26,687 nucleotides of DNA, taken from positions 1 through 26,687 of the forward strand of contig CAAEEO010000049.1 of assembly GCA_900754965.1 (NCBI GenBank), in the 5' to 3' direction. Positions 1-7,789 of this stretch are shown here, piece after piece. Below the pieces are notes generated by a model. That model saw only the letters and a program-made list of their open reading frames with translations. It was not told where the DNA came from and ran no database searches. The position numbers and the translations under genes were made by a program. The stretch's first letter is position 1. The number at the start of each line of letters is the position of its first letter. The stretch is from an uncultured Oscillospiraceae bacterium (GTDB lineage: Bacteria > Bacillota > Clostridia > Oscillospirales > Oscillospiraceae).

Positions 1-112
1 CCCCCGGGCCCTGCCGTTCAAACAGCAGCACCTGCTGCTCTGTATTCCGGGAGGCGGCATAGGCCGCCATTAGCCCTGCCGCGCCCCCGCCAATCACTGC
101 AACTGTTTTCAT
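1..112 (-). CDS. FAD-dependent oxidoreductase, HI0933/BaiN-like (N-terminus only)
   Basis: The ATG lies at 110-112 on the minus strand and directly follows the folA stop codon (TGA then ATG, no gap), so translation is probably coupled. The 37 visible residues start with a beta strand and the dinucleotide-binding motif GGGAAG at residues 8-13, followed by an alpha helix and a second strand ending in LLFER, whose Glu would bind the ribose of FAD. The run GGGAAGLMAA is typical of the HI0933/BaiN-like flavoproteins, which act on unknown or varied substrates. The rest lies beyond the left edge, so the family is likely but the function cannot be given. It is the third gene of the thyA-folA operon. 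Confidence 0.75.
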   Translation of the reverse strand, partial: MKTVAVIGGGAAGLMAAYAASRNTEQQVLLFERQGPG

Positions 113-592
113 TCAATCGTCCACTTTCTCATATACGCAAAACTGATAGGCCACCCCATCCTGTTCCTGCCAGGGTTCGGCCTGGGTGCATCGCCACTCT
201 CTCCGGGCGTCCAAATCGGGGAAAAAGGCATCCGATTCCGGCGCCGCCTGGATTTTCGTCACATAGACCCGGGTCAAATAGGGGAACATCTCCTCATATA
301 CACTGGCACCGCCGATAACAAAGCCATCCTCTCCGATTACTTCCGCCGCCTGGGCGGCACTGTGTACGGTCTCCGCACCGGGAATCTCCAGTTCCTGCCG
401 GGTCAAAACAATGTTCCGCCGGTTCTTCAGCGGCCGCCCCCCGGGAAAATCCGCCAGGGTCTTTCGTCCCACCAGCACTGTATGTCCCGTGGTCAGTTCC
501 CGGAACCGCACCCGGTCTGCGGGGATTACCAGAGGCTGGGTTCCCCGGGCGCCGATGCCCCAGTCTGCATATACCGCTACTACTGCATCCAT
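113..592 (-). CDS. folA: dihydrofolate reductase
   Basis: The gene encodes 159 residues, the usual size for bacterial DHFR, which reduces dihydrofolate to tetrahydrofolate with NADPH in the cytoplasm. The acidic catalytic residue is Asp26, in the PADR segment that matches PADL of the Escherichia coli enzyme. The cofactor-binding stretch VLVGRKT, the NIVLTR strand and the FVIGGASVYEEMFP segment (the GG turn that contacts NADPH) all appear in the expected order. The N-terminal strand MDAVVAVYADWGIG corresponds to the usual start with its GIG turn. It sits 12 nt downstream of thyA, which makes dihydrofolate as a by-product, so the two genes form a metabolic pair. It is followed without a gap by a flavoprotein gene. 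Confidence 0.96.
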   Translation of the reverse strand: MDAVVAVYADWGIGARGTQPLVIPADRVRFRELTTGHTVLVGRKTLADFPGGRPLKNRRNIVLTRQELEIPGAETVHSAAQAAEVIGEDGFVIGGASVYEEMFPYLTRVYVTKIQAAPESDAFFPDLDARREWRCTQAEPWQEQDGVAYQFCVYEKVDD

Positions 593-604
593 CCTTTGTC
601 CTCC

Positions 605-1438
605 TTACACCGCAATGGGGATCTTCTCGTCCAGTTCCGTATATTGATACCCTTCCAAGGCAAAGCTGTTCTTGGTGAAGGCATAGAAATCCTGCACCGC
701 AGGGTCAATGGTGAACCGGGGAGCGGCGTACTGGGGATTTTTCAGAATTTTTTCGATTACCGGCACATGGCGGTCATAAATATGCGCATCCGCAATCACA
801 TGCACCAGTTCGCCCACCTGCAAACCGGAAACCTGCGCCATCATGTGCACCAGCACGGCATACTGGACCACATTCCAGTTGTTTGCCGCCAACATATCCT
901 GGCTGCGCTGATTCAAAATGGCATTGAGGGTATTTCCGCTGACATTGAAGGTCATGGAATACGCGCAGGGATACAATGCCATCTCGCTCAGATCCGCATG
1001 GTTGTACAGATTGGTCATGATCCGCCGGGAGGCCCGGTTATACTTCAGGTCGTACAGTACCCGATCCACCTGGTCCATATTCCCCTCCGGGTAGTGGTGT
1101 TTCACCCCCAGCTGATAGCCGTAGGCCTTTCCGATGGAGCCGGTTTCATCTGCCCACTGATCCCACACATGGGAGCTGAGGTCATGGATATTGTTGCTCT
1201 TTTTCTGCCAAATCCACAGCATTTCGTCCACGGCAGATTTCCAGAAGGTGCGCCGCATGGTCAGAATCGGGAATTCCTGAGAGAGGTCATAGCGGTTCAC
1301 GATCCCGAATTTTTTCACCGTATGGGCCGGAGCGCCGTCGTCCTCCCAATGAGGCCGGACCTCCAAATCCGTGTCCCACACGCCATGGTCCAAAATTTCC
1401 CGGCAGTTCCGGAAAAAGACCTCATCTGCATAACTCAT
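605..1438 (-). CDS. thyA: thymidylate synthase
   Basis: This 277-residue protein is the folate-dependent ThyA type, which methylates dUMP to dTMP using methylene-tetrahydrofolate. The catalytic cysteine is Cys158 in the LYPCAY segment, preceded by the phosphate-binding pair RR (138-139) and followed by NQRSQDMLAANNWNV, which matches the dUMP-binding QRSxD region. The PCAY form replaces the more usual PCH that follows the cysteine in E. coli, a variant I believe occurs in other Firmicutes. The start at 1438 was chosen because AAAGGAG lies about 8 nt upstream; an upstream in-frame extension to 1531 would run through the promoter. It is the first gene of an operon with folA and a flavoprotein. 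Confidence 0.96.
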   Translation of the reverse strand: MSYADEVFFRNCREILDHGVWDTDLEVRPHWEDDGAPAHTVKKFGIVNRYDLSQEFPILTMRRTFWKSAVDEMLWIWQKKSNNIHDLSSHVWDQWADETGSIGKAYGYQLGVKHHYPEGNMDQVDRVLYDLKYNRASRRIMTNLYNHADLSEMALYPCAYSMTFNVSGNTLNAILNQRSQDMLAANNWNVVQYAVLVHMMAQVSGLQVGELVHVIADAHIYDRHVPVIEKILKNPQYAAPRFTIDPAVQDFYAFTKNSFALEGYQYTELDEKIPIAV

Positions 1439-1472
1439 GTTCCCTGTCTCCTTTGCTCGCATAGTTGTGTTC

Positions 1473-1501
1473 ATTATATCGTATCCGCCGTCTGTTCGCA
1501 A
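1473..1501 (-). promoter_or_regulatory. sigma-A promoter of thyA-folA
   Basis: Reading the minus strand, TTGCGA (1496-1501) and TATAAT (1473-1478) are 17 bp apart. Transcription would start about 30 nt before the thyA ATG. It is arranged back to back with the Nudix promoter only 24 bp away. Confidence 0.75.
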
Positions 1502-1525
1502 CACAAAAATCACGCTCCCGCTCCG

Positions 1526-1554
1526 TTGCACCGGCAGGGAAATCGTGTTACAAT
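1526..1554 (+). promoter_or_regulatory. sigma-A promoter of the Nudix gene
   Basis: TTGCAC (1526-1531) and TACAAT (1549-1554) are separated by 17 bp. The expected start near 1561 leaves a leader of about 22 nt that carries the ribosome site GGAGG at 1571-1575. Confidence 0.75.
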
Positions 1555-1582
1555 GGCGCCAAACATTGCAGGAGGAACTACC

Positions 1583-2131
1583 ATGGAATTACTGGATATC
1601 GTAGACGAACAGGGCCGTCCCACCGGGCAGGTGGCTGACCGGGAGACCGTTCACGCCCAGGGACTGCGCCACCGCACCTCCCATGTCTGGCTTGCCCGAC
1701 GGAAACAGGGCCAGGTGGAACTGCTGCTCCAGAAACGCAGTCCGGAAAAAGATTCTTTCCCCGATTGCTACGATATTTCCAGCGCCGGACACATCCCCGC
1801 CGGGCAGGATTTCATTCCCTCAGCCTTACGGGAGCTGCAGGAAGAACTGGGCTGCACCGCCGCCCCGGAAGATCTCCTCTACTGCGGTCAGCGCCGGTTT
1901 ACCTTCCATGAAGTATTTCACGGCCGTCCATTTCATGACGAGCAGGTCAGCAATGTCTATCTTCTCTGGATGGATCGGGAACCGGAGGAGTTTGTCCTGC
2001 AGCCGGAGGAAGTTTCCCAGGTTCTCTGGGTTCCCTTTGACCAGTGCCTGACCCAGATTGGAGACGGCACCCTCCCCAACTGCATTTATCAGGAAGAACT
2101 GGAAATGCTGCGAAAAGAAATTGAAAGATAA
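1583..2131 (+). CDS. Nudix hydrolase, IPP-isomerase-like subgroup
   Basis: The protein has 182 residues. The Nudix box runs from Gly69 to about Cys91, with RELQEELG at 83-90 supplying the metal-binding glutamates (Glu84, Glu87, Glu88). The first Glu of the classic box is Gln75 here, a change I think is common in this subgroup. The N-terminus, with DIVDEQG at 5-11 and an RHRTSHVWL strand, resembles the isopentenyl-diphosphate-isomerase-like Nudix proteins such as YfcD. It probably hydrolyses a nucleoside diphosphate derivative, but the substrate cannot be read from sequence. The ATG has GGAGG 7 nt upstream. The reading frame is open for over a kilobase upstream, but that part is antisense to thyA and folA. 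The gene stands alone between its own promoter and a terminator. Confidence 0.9.
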   Translation: MELLDIVDEQGRPTGQVADRETVHAQGLRHRTSHVWLARRKQGQVELLLQKRSPEKDSFPDCYDISSAGHIPAGQDFIPSALRELQEELGCTAAPEDLLYCGQRRFTFHEVFHGRPFHDEQVSNVYLLWMDREPEEFVLQPEEVSQVLWVPFDQCLTQIGDGTLPNCIYQEELEMLRKEIER

Positions 2132-2134
2132 AGC

Positions 2135-2176
2135 AAACCGCACCAAAGAAACCTTCTTTTGGTGCGGTTTTGAATA
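2135..2176. terminator. bidirectional intrinsic terminator
   Basis: A perfect 13-bp stem pairs 2135-2147 with 2158-2170 around a 10-nt loop. It begins 4 nt after the Nudix stop. The A-tract on the left and T-tract on the right let it serve both the Nudix gene and the convergent antiporter gene that ends at 2245. Confidence 0.85.
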
Positions 2177-2244
2177 TTCTATTCGTCTTATCTGACCGTG
2201 ATTTCGGCGTAAAATCCTCCTATACCCCTATACGTCATATATTT

Positions 2245-3429
2245 TTATGCCGACTGCGGTGCCTCTTCCCGACTCATCACCAGTTTCAGCAGCATTGGCG
2301 TAATAAGAGTCGTCACAATCACCACCAGAACAATCGCCGGGAACATCTCCTCACTGATCAGTCCCGCCTGTTCGCCTTTCTGCGCCACAACCAGTGCCAC
2401 TTCACCACGGGAGATCATGCCAACCCCCACGCACAACGACTCATGTCCTGTAAATCCACACAATTTTGCCCCCAGTCCGCATCCGACTACCTTACTTAAA
2501 ATGGCGACCAACAGCAGTCCAATCGAGAACCAGATGAGAGCTGCGCTCATGCCGCCCAATTCTGTTTTGATGCCGATGCTAGCAAAAAACACAGGTGAAA
2601 AAATCATGTACGATACCACGGTCATTTTCTTCGCCACATATTCCCGCACACGGAAAATATTGCACAAGAACAGGCCGGCAAAGTAAGCGCCAGTGATATC
2701 CGCAATACCAAAGAAGGTCTCCGCGATATAGGACAGCACCAGGCAGAACACGAAGGCATAAATCGCCACCCGTCGCCGTTCCCCCCATGCCTCATCCATT
2801 TTTGAGAAAGCCTTGTGCATGAGAAAGCCCACAACCCCCAGAAACAGGAAAAAGCCCAAAATACTGCCGAATACTTTCAACGGCTGCACCGTAGGGTCAG
2901 TAAATCCTGTGGCCACGGTCAGCACAATGATCCCCATCACATCGTCAATCACCGCTGCTCCCATGATAGCCGTGCCAACCTTCCCTTTCAGCTTTCCCAT
3001 TTCCCGCAGCGTTTCCACCGTAATAGAAACGGATGTTGCCGTCAGCACCACTCCAATGAAACCTGCTTTCAGCAGATGCATTGGTTCCCCACTGTCCGGG
3101 AAAAAGAGCAGATAACAGGCCGCCCCACCCAACAGCGGTACAACCACACCGATCAGTGCAATCAGGAAGGACGCAAATCCAGTACGTTTCAGTTCCTCCA
3201 AATCCGTGTCCAATCCTGCCAGGAACATCAGGATAATCACGCCAATTTCCGAGGTTTTAACCAGAAAGTCGGTTTCCTCCACAACCCCCAACACACTGGG
3301 CCCCAGCAAAATTCCCGCCAGCAGTGCTCCAACAACTTGCGGCATGTGTACCCTCTCTGATAGTAGGCCCATCACCTTCGTAGACAGCAAAATGACGGCG
3401 ATTACAAGCAAAAATATATAAGACTCCAT
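2245..3429 (-). CDS. monovalent cation/proton antiporter, CPA2 family
   Basis: The protein has 394 residues, nearly all hydrophobic, arranged in roughly 12 membrane segments. It belongs to the CPA2 (KefB/NapA-like) antiporters. The ion-binding aspartate pair is Asp162-Asp163 in AAVIDDV, the two-Asp arrangement associated with electrogenic Na+/H+ exchange in NapA-type members. The conserved ISRGEVALVVA segment is present near the C-terminus, and the discontinuous helix region ATSVSITVE lies around 131-139. There is no RCK/TrkA-N regulatory domain, unlike KefB and KefC. The ATG at 3429 has only a G-run (GGGGGG) as a possible ribosome site. It is transcribed alone, divergent from the sugar kinase. 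Sodium or potassium export linked to pH control is an inference. Confidence 0.92.
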   Translation of the reverse strand: MESYIFLLVIAVILLSTKVMGLLSERVHMPQVVGALLAGILLGPSVLGVVEETDFLVKTSEIGVIILMFLAGLDTDLEELKRTGFASFLIALIGVVVPLLGGAACYLLFFPDSGEPMHLLKAGFIGVVLTATSVSITVETLREMGKLKGKVGTAIMGAAVIDDVMGIIVLTVATGFTDPTVQPLKVFGSILGFFLFLGVVGFLMHKAFSKMDEAWGERRRVAIYAFVFCLVLSYIAETFFGIADITGAYFAGLFLCNIFRVREYVAKKMTVVSYMIFSPVFFASIGIKTELGGMSAALIWFSIGLLLVAILSKVVGCGLGAKLCGFTGHESLCVGVGMISRGEVALVVAQKGEQAGLISEEMFPAIVLVVIVTTLITPMLLKLVMSREEAPQSA

Positions 3430-3448
3430 ATTTTACGCCCCCCGAACG

Positions 3449-3470
3449 CTATTTTTCAGCTATTTTTCAG
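3449..3470. repeat. two tandem 11-bp repeats in the antiporter leader
   Basis: The unit CTATTTTTCAG occurs twice without a gap, at 3449-3459 and 3460-3470, followed by a partial third copy. It lies in the untranslated leader of the antiporter between its promoter and its ATG. Confidence 0.8.
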
Positions 3471-3509
3471 CTTTTTCTCACATTTTTGCTTTTTCTTTTT
3501 TGCGCGCCC

Positions 3510-3538
3510 ATTATAAGCCCGCTTTTTTCAAAAAACAA
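3510..3538 (-). promoter_or_regulatory. sigma-A promoter of the antiporter
   Basis: On the minus strand TTGTTT (3533-3538) and TATAAT (3510-3515) are 17 bp apart. The resulting leader is about 75 nt, very A-rich, and includes the 11-bp tandem repeat. Confidence 0.65.
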
Positions 3539-3600
3539 GCAGAAATCTGCACGAAAATCAGGCGATCTTCTCCCCTGAAATCGTGCGTACTTTTGCCCCC

Positions 3601-3629
3601 TTGTCAGGGTCGCTCCGGCAGAGTATAAT
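3601..3629 (+). promoter_or_regulatory. sigma-A promoter of the sugar kinase operon
   Basis: TTGTCA (3601-3606) and TATAAT (3624-3629) are 17 bp apart, close to consensus. The ribosome site GGAGGG at 3661-3666 lies 7 nt before the kinase ATG. Confidence 0.8.
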
Positions 3630-3673
3630 GAGTGCATTGCAACATGATTTTTTGACCACCGGAGGGAAATACT

Positions 3674-4576
3674 ATGGAAAAGCTGCTGATCATCGGCTCC
3701 ACTTGCATGGATGTGGTGCTGCGTGTGCCGCACCTGCCGACCACCGGGGAGGACATTCAGCCCCAGGAGCAGAGCTTTTCTCTGGGTGGCTGCGGCTGGA
3801 ATGTGTTCCGGGCCGCCCGGCTCACCGGCGCCGCTCCCGTGTTTCTCTCCCCCGTGGGCACCGGGGTCTATGGCGATCTGGTTTCCCGGGCCATGGAAAC
3901 TGAGGGCGTCCCCGTTCTGGCCCGCACCGACGAGGCCAACGGCTGCTGCTATTGTCTTGTAGAAGACGGCGGAGAGCGCACTTTTCTTTCCGTCCACGGC
4001 GGGGAATATCGAATCCACCGCCCCTGGCTGGACAGGCTCCCCGGCCCGTTCTCTCTGGCCTATGTCTGCGGCATGGAACTGCAGGAGGACACCGGGGAGG
4101 ATATTCTGGACTGGCTGACCGACCACCGGGAAACGGAGATTTTTTATGCTCCCGGCCCCCGGGGCATCCTGATTCCTGCCCCCCGGCAAAACCAGATGTT
4201 GGATCTGGGCCCCATTCTGCATCTAAATGAGGACGAGGCCTCTGTTCTGTCCGGGACGAAAGATCCCGCCCAGGCAGCGGAACAACTGGGCCGGCGCACT
4301 GGAAATCTGGTGGTCATCACTTTGGGCCCGGAGGGGTGTCTGTACCGTTCCCCCAACGGGGAATTGGGCCGGGTTCCCGCCCCTGCCGTCACCGTTTGCG
4401 ACACCATCGGTGCCGGAGATACCCACGCAGGCGTTCTGCTGGGCTGTCTGCATCAGCACCGTGACCTGCCAAAGGCGCTGGCCCTGGCCAATGCTGCGGC
4501 AGCTGATACCGTCACCCGTCCGGGGGCGGAAATTCCAAAAACTTTAGGAGGATTGGATTTCGATGGGATTCTTTGA
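3674..4576 (+). CDS. PfkB-family carbohydrate kinase
   Basis: The 300-residue protein has the ribokinase fold of the PfkB family, which transfers phosphate from ATP to a sugar or nucleoside hydroxyl. The N-terminal signature LGGCGWNVFRAAR lies around residues 37-49 (the GGxGxN pattern). The C-terminal signature DTIGAGDTHAG contains the catalytic base Asp249 in the anion hole GAGD at 246-249. Threonine-histidine after GAGD is less usual than the small residue plus Phe of ribokinase, so the substrate may differ from ribose. The substrate cannot be named. The last 14 nt overlap the next gene, indicating translational coupling in an operon with the unknown protein and the LUD protein. Confidence 0.9.
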   Translation: MEKLLIIGSTCMDVVLRVPHLPTTGEDIQPQEQSFSLGGCGWNVFRAARLTGAAPVFLSPVGTGVYGDLVSRAMETEGVPVLARTDEANGCCYCLVEDGGERTFLSVHGGEYRIHRPWLDRLPGPFSLAYVCGMELQEDTGEDILDWLTDHRETEIFYAPGPRGILIPAPRQNQMLDLGPILHLNEDEASVLSGTKDPAQAAEQLGRRTGNLVVITLGPEGCLYRSPNGELGRVPAPAVTVCDTIGAGDTHAGVLLGCLHQHRDLPKALALANAAAADTVTRPGAEIPKTLGGLDFDGIL

Positions 4577-5297
4577 CAAATTTCGGAAAAAAACAGTGGT
4601 AGACCCGGAGGCCGTGCGGCGCAACTTTATCAGCGCCCGGCAGCAAAACCTGAGCTATCTGCAGCGCAATCGGGTAGACCCCGCCTCCATTGCCACGCTG
4701 TTTACCGACTCCCCGAAAATCACGGTGGAAAAAGTGGGCGATCTGGAGATGGCCGGAGAGCGGCTGGAAATCTGTGACCCCTGCTATCTGGGTTCCAACA
4801 TGGTCAGTCCCATGGAGCGGGCCGTCCGGACGGGAACTTACCCGGTTTATGCCTCCGTGATGAACACTCAGATGACCGGCCGGTGCATCGCCGCGCTGAA
4901 AGTGCAGCTGTCCGAGGAGCAGACCGTCCGATATGAGCTGGCCATGCCTCTGGGATTCAAAATATGGCAGGCGGACGATCCCGCCGTGTTCCCCGGCATC
5001 AGCATTGAGACCAATGTGGTCTGCGTCACGGACGATGTCACCGAACTGCCCTTTGCCGCCTGCATGAACCGGTATTACGACAAAAATCCGGGCAAAGACC
5101 TGATTCACGATGAACTGCTGCCCCTGGTAGAAAAAACCGGCTTTGCCATGTGGCACATTCCGGACAGTCCCTACACGGTTCCCCTGTTTTCTGCCGGACT
5201 GGGGCAGGGTCTGTACAACGCTTTCTGGGGATTTGACAAATCCAACCACCTCTCCGAGCTGGTGCTCCCCATGGTCTATCCGGAACTGTTCAGCTGA
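4563..5297 (+). CDS. uncharacterised protein, possibly DUF4241-like
   Basis: The 244-residue protein begins with a basic, amphipathic segment (MGFFDKFRKK) and has no signal peptide or membrane helix. The middle holds a conserved-looking block: ICDPCYL near 69-75, then GTYPVYASV near 91-99, and an FPGISIETNVVCVTD stretch near 142-156. The DP, GTYPV and aspartate-rich pattern reminds me of the DUF4241 family, but I cannot confirm this without a profile search. The last third (MWHIPDSPYTVPLFSAGLGQ) shows no motif I know. The ATG follows AGGAGG at 4546-4551 and lies within the 3' end of the kinase gene, so the two are coupled. The function is unknown. Confidence 0.8.
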   Translation: MGFFDKFRKKTVVDPEAVRRNFISARQQNLSYLQRNRVDPASIATLFTDSPKITVEKVGDLEMAGERLEICDPCYLGSNMVSPMERAVRTGTYPVYASVMNTQMTGRCIAALKVQLSEEQTVRYELAMPLGFKIWQADDPAVFPGISIETNVVCVTDDVTELPFAACMNRYYDKNPGKDLIHDELLPLVEKTGFAMWHIPDSPYTVPLFSAGLGQGLYNAFWGFDKSNHLSELVLPMVYPELFS

Positions 5298-5321
5298 CAG
5301 AAAGAAAAAGGAGGAACTTCC

Positions 5322-5924
5322 ATGGCTGACATCCAAAAGCTGACTGAAAATCTGAAAAAAGCAGGGTATCTGGTCTCCTATTATGAAACGGGCGAACAGG
5401 CTGCCCAGGCGCTGTGCAGCCAAATCCACGGCAAGACCGTGGGCATGGGCGGCAGCAAGACCCTGGAAGCGCTGGGTCTGTACGAAAAACTGGGGACAGA
5501 CAACCAGGTGTTCTGGCACTGGAAACAGCCCGTGGCAGAGGCCCGGGCCAATTCCGCCGCCGCACAGATTTACCTCACCAGCGCCAACGGCGTGGCCGAG
5601 ACCGGTGAGATCATCAACATCGATGGCGACGGCAACCGTCTGGCCGCCACCCTGTTCGGCAAAGAAAAAGTATACATCCTTGTGGGCGTGAACAAAATCG
5701 CCCCGGACTTCCACAGTGCCCTGCACCGGGCCAGAAATGTGGCTGCTCCGCTGAATGCCCGGCGGCTGAACCGCAAGACGCCCTGCGCCATGGGAGAAGA
5801 GCTGAAATGCTATGATTGCAGCAGTCCCGAGCGCATCTGCAAAGGTATGACCGTTCTGTGGAAGAAAATGGGCGGTGTGGGCGAGTGCGAAGTCGTCCTC
5901 ATCAACGAAGAACTGGGATATTGA
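5322..5924 (+). CDS. LUD-domain protein (LutC/YkgG-like)
   Basis: The 200-residue protein matches the LUD (DUF162) domain found in LutC and part of LutB, proteins tied to lactate oxidation. The segments MGGSKTLEALGL (42-53), SANGVAETGEIINIDG (87-102) and VYILVGVNKI (117-126) are typical of free-standing clostridial LUD proteins. Four cysteines near the C-terminus (Cys155, Cys163, Cys166, Cys173) could hold a metal or iron-sulfur centre; the CxxCSSPxRIC form recurs in this family as I know it. No lutA or lutB partner is nearby, so a role in lactate use is not supported here. The start has GGAGG about 8 nt upstream, 24 nt after the previous gene. Confidence 0.88.
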   Translation: MADIQKLTENLKKAGYLVSYYETGEQAAQALCSQIHGKTVGMGGSKTLEALGLYEKLGTDNQVFWHWKQPVAEARANSAAAQIYLTSANGVAETGEIINIDGDGNRLAATLFGKEKVYILVGVNKIAPDFHSALHRARNVAAPLNARRLNRKTPCAMGEELKCYDCSSPERICKGMTVLWKKMGGVGECEVVLINEELGY

Positions 5925-5951
5925 TTTCCCGCATAAACAACCATAAATAGC

Positions 5952-5987
5952 AGAAGGGGTGGGTCAACAGACCCACCCCTTCTTTTT
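5952..5987. terminator. strong intrinsic terminator after the LUD gene
   Basis: A perfect 14-bp stem (5952-5965 with 5970-5983) closes a 4-nt loop and leads into a T-run. It ends the kinase operon and separates it from the convergent Rrf2 gene, which stops at 5994 and may use the stem from the other side. Confidence 0.9.
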
Positions 5988-5993
5988 ATACGC

Positions 5994-6401
5994 TCATTCC
6001 GCCGGTTCGACCAGTTCTGCCAGACTGACGCTATCCAGATAGTCGTTGACTACAGTTTCCAGCCCATGCCACACCCGCAAAGTCCGACACTCCGCTGAAC
6101 GGGCGCAGCTGGCCCCCTTTTCCAGGCAGGATACCGGCGCCAGTGTGTCCTCCACTGCCCGCAGGATTTCCCCCACATGATATTCCTGCACAGGCTTGTT
6201 CAGCCGATAGCCGCCGCCTTTGCCCCGCATTCCCTGAAGCAGTCCCGCTTTGGTCAGCGCCGTGAGAATGCTCTCCAGGTACTTTTCCGATATGTGCTGC
6301 CGGCCGGCGATTTCCTTGGAGGGAATATACTTCCCCTCGTCCCGCTCTGCCAGGTCGATCATGACCCGCAGGGCATATCTTCCCTTGGTGGACACCATCA
6401 T
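5994..6401 (-). CDS. Rrf2-family regulator with IscR-like cysteines
   Basis: The 135-residue protein starts with the winged helix of Rrf2 regulators (STKGRYALRVMIDLA near 4-18, then the recognition part KYLESILTALTKAGLL and the GKGGGYRL wing at 60-67). Three cysteines at 92, 99 and 105 sit where IscR and NsrR carry their iron-sulfur ligands, spaced CX6CX5C, so cluster-based sensing of iron-sulfur status, oxygen or NO is likely. CymR-type members lack these residues. No isc or suf gene is in view. The first of two adjacent ATGs is preferred because AAAGGAGG lies 9 nt upstream. It is divergent from the MFS-DUF554 pair and has an inverted repeat just after its own promoter, suggesting self-control. 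Confidence 0.92.
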   Translation of the reverse strand: MMVSTKGRYALRVMIDLAERDEGKYIPSKEIAGRQHISEKYLESILTALTKAGLLQGMRGKGGGYRLNKPVQEYHVGEILRAVEDTLAPVSCLEKGASCARSAECRTLRVWHGLETVVNDYLDSVSLAELVEPAE

Positions 6402-6428
6402 AGGGCAGATCCTCCTTTGTTTTTCCCT

Positions 6429-6443
6429 ACCGTTTCACTCGGT
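6429..6443. promoter_or_regulatory. candidate Rrf2 operator
   Basis: The 15-bp element ACCG-N7-CGGT is an inverted repeat lying just downstream of the Rrf2 promoter and before its ribosome site. The position fits autorepression. The arms are only 4 bp, so chance is possible. Confidence 0.35.
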
Positions 6444-6456
6444 TTCTATTGGCTAC

Positions 6457-6485
6457 AAGATAGCATATCCCCCAACGCCTGTCAA
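6457..6485 (-). promoter_or_regulatory. sigma-A promoter of the Rrf2 regulator
   Basis: On the minus strand a perfect TTGACA (6480-6485) is followed after 17 bp by TATCTT (6457-6462). Confidence 0.75.
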
Positions 6486-6516
6486 TCCCCAACCCCTCCG
6501 GAACCGAGGTTCGCTC

Positions 6517-6546
6517 TTGCCAAATCATAGAAAAAGGTGGTAAGAT
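6517..6546 (+). promoter_or_regulatory. probable promoter of the MFS-DUF554 pair
   Basis: TTGCCA (6517-6522) and TAAGAT (6541-6546) are 18 bp apart. The -10 covers the upstream ATG at 6545, which argues that the MFS protein really starts at 6581. Confidence 0.5.
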
Positions 6547-6580
6547 GACTTCACAAAAATTCACGCAGGGAAGTGACTGT

Positions 6581-7789
6581 ATGAAAGCAATCCCCCGTAA
6601 CTGGCTGGTATGCGGCGGCGCCATGCTACTGATGTTTATTTCCACCGGCTTGGTGGTGAACACCTTAACGGTGTATCTGCCCTATCTGCTCACGGAATAT
6701 GGCCTGTCCAACGCAGAAGGCTCCATGATCAACACCATCCGCTGCATGGCGTCCCTGGCGGCCATGCCCTTTGTAGCGCGGTATTACCGCACATTCGGTC
6801 TGTTCCGCGGGGCCGGTCTGGCCATTCTGCTGGCTGCCGGATCTTACGGTCTGTTCGGCATGGCCCGGACCTTCTCAGGGTTTGCCCTGGCTGCCGCAGC
6901 CGCAGGCGTCGCCTATTCTCTGGGCGGGATCGTGGCTGCCACCATCGCCATCGATCAGTGGTTTTCCACCAGGAAAGGCACCGCCATGGGGATCTGTTCT
7001 GCCGGTTCCGGCCTGTCCGCCATCTTCATGCCCCCGATCCTCACCCGTTTTCTGGAAACCCGGGGCGTATCCTATACTTTTTATGCCGAGGCCGGTCTGA
7101 TGATCCTGTTGGGCATCCCCGTGCTCATGACCTTTCATCAGCAGCCTCCGGCTATCCTCACCGGCGGAGAAGAACCTTCCAGTCAGCGCTCTGCTGCGTC
7201 TTCCGGCCGGATGACCCGTGGATATTTCTGGGCCATGCTGCTGGCCATGGCCTGCATCGGCGCGGTAGGCGGGCCGGGTTATTCCCACCAGGCGGTTCTG
7301 TTCTCCGGCGGCGGCTATGACAGCATGACCATCGCCTATGCCATCAGTCTGAACGGACTGCTGCTTCTGGTGTTCAAATGCTGTTTTGGCATGATCTCCG
7401 ACAAAATCGGCGCATATCGCACCAATTTTCTGTTCGGCGGTGCGCTGATCGCCGGATTTGCCCTGTGCTGCTGCACGGCGTTGGGCCATCCATTCATCCT
7501 GTTTGCCGCCCAGCTCTTCCTGGGGATCGGCTGGTCCATCTGCACCGTGGGTCTGCCGGTTTGGGCCGATGATCTGGCCTCTCCGGAACAGCACGCCAAA
7601 ACCGTACAGGATTTTCAGACTGCATACTCCATCGGGGCATTGGTCTTCAGTCCTCTGCCCGGTCTGCTGGCAGATTTCACAGGCAGTTATGTGCCGTCCT
7701 ACCTGCTCTTCACCGCCCAAACAGTGCTCATTTTGGGAATCCTGCAGCGAACCTATCGCCACTGTGCCGGAAAGGAAGTCGCTCTATGA
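6581..7789 (+). CDS. MFS transporter, monocarboxylate/oxalate-formate-like
   Basis: The protein has about 402 residues and twelve predicted membrane helices in two halves separated by a polar stretch near 198-215. The loop between helices 4 and 5 reads WFSTRKGTAMGICSAGSG (127-144), the charged-plus-AGSG pattern of the monocarboxylate transporter and oxalate/formate antiporter (OFA) groups, so a small organic acid is the likely cargo. This is inference from family. Two starts are possible: 6545 adds 12 residues but lies inside the probable -10 element, while 6581 begins just before the first helix. Its stop overlaps the DUF554 start by 4 nt (ATGA). It may be controlled by the divergent Rrf2 regulator. 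Confidence 0.88.
   Translation: MKAIPRNWLVCGGAMLLMFISTGLVVNTLTVYLPYLLTEYGLSNAEGSMINTIRCMASLAAMPFVARYYRTFGLFRGAGLAILLAAGSYGLFGMARTFSGFALAAAAAGVAYSLGGIVAATIAIDQWFSTRKGTAMGICSAGSGLSAIFMPPILTRFLETRGVSYTFYAEAGLMILLGIPVLMTFHQQPPAILTGGEEPSSQRSAASSGRMTRGYFWAMLLAMACIGAVGGPGYSHQAVLFSGGGYDSMTIAYAISLNGLLLLVFKCCFGMISDKIGAYRTNFLFGGALIAGFALCCCTALGHPFILFAAQLFLGIGWSICTVGLPVWADDLASPEQHAKTVQDFQTAYSIGALVFSPLPGLLADFTGSYVPSYLLFTAQTVLILGILQRTYRHCAGKEVAL

Noticed and set aside
362..1582. Long open frame on the plus strand in front of the Nudix gene
   Set aside because: It is antisense to folA and thyA, has low-complexity, His/Pro-rich content, and the Nudix gene has its own promoter and ribosome site at 1583.
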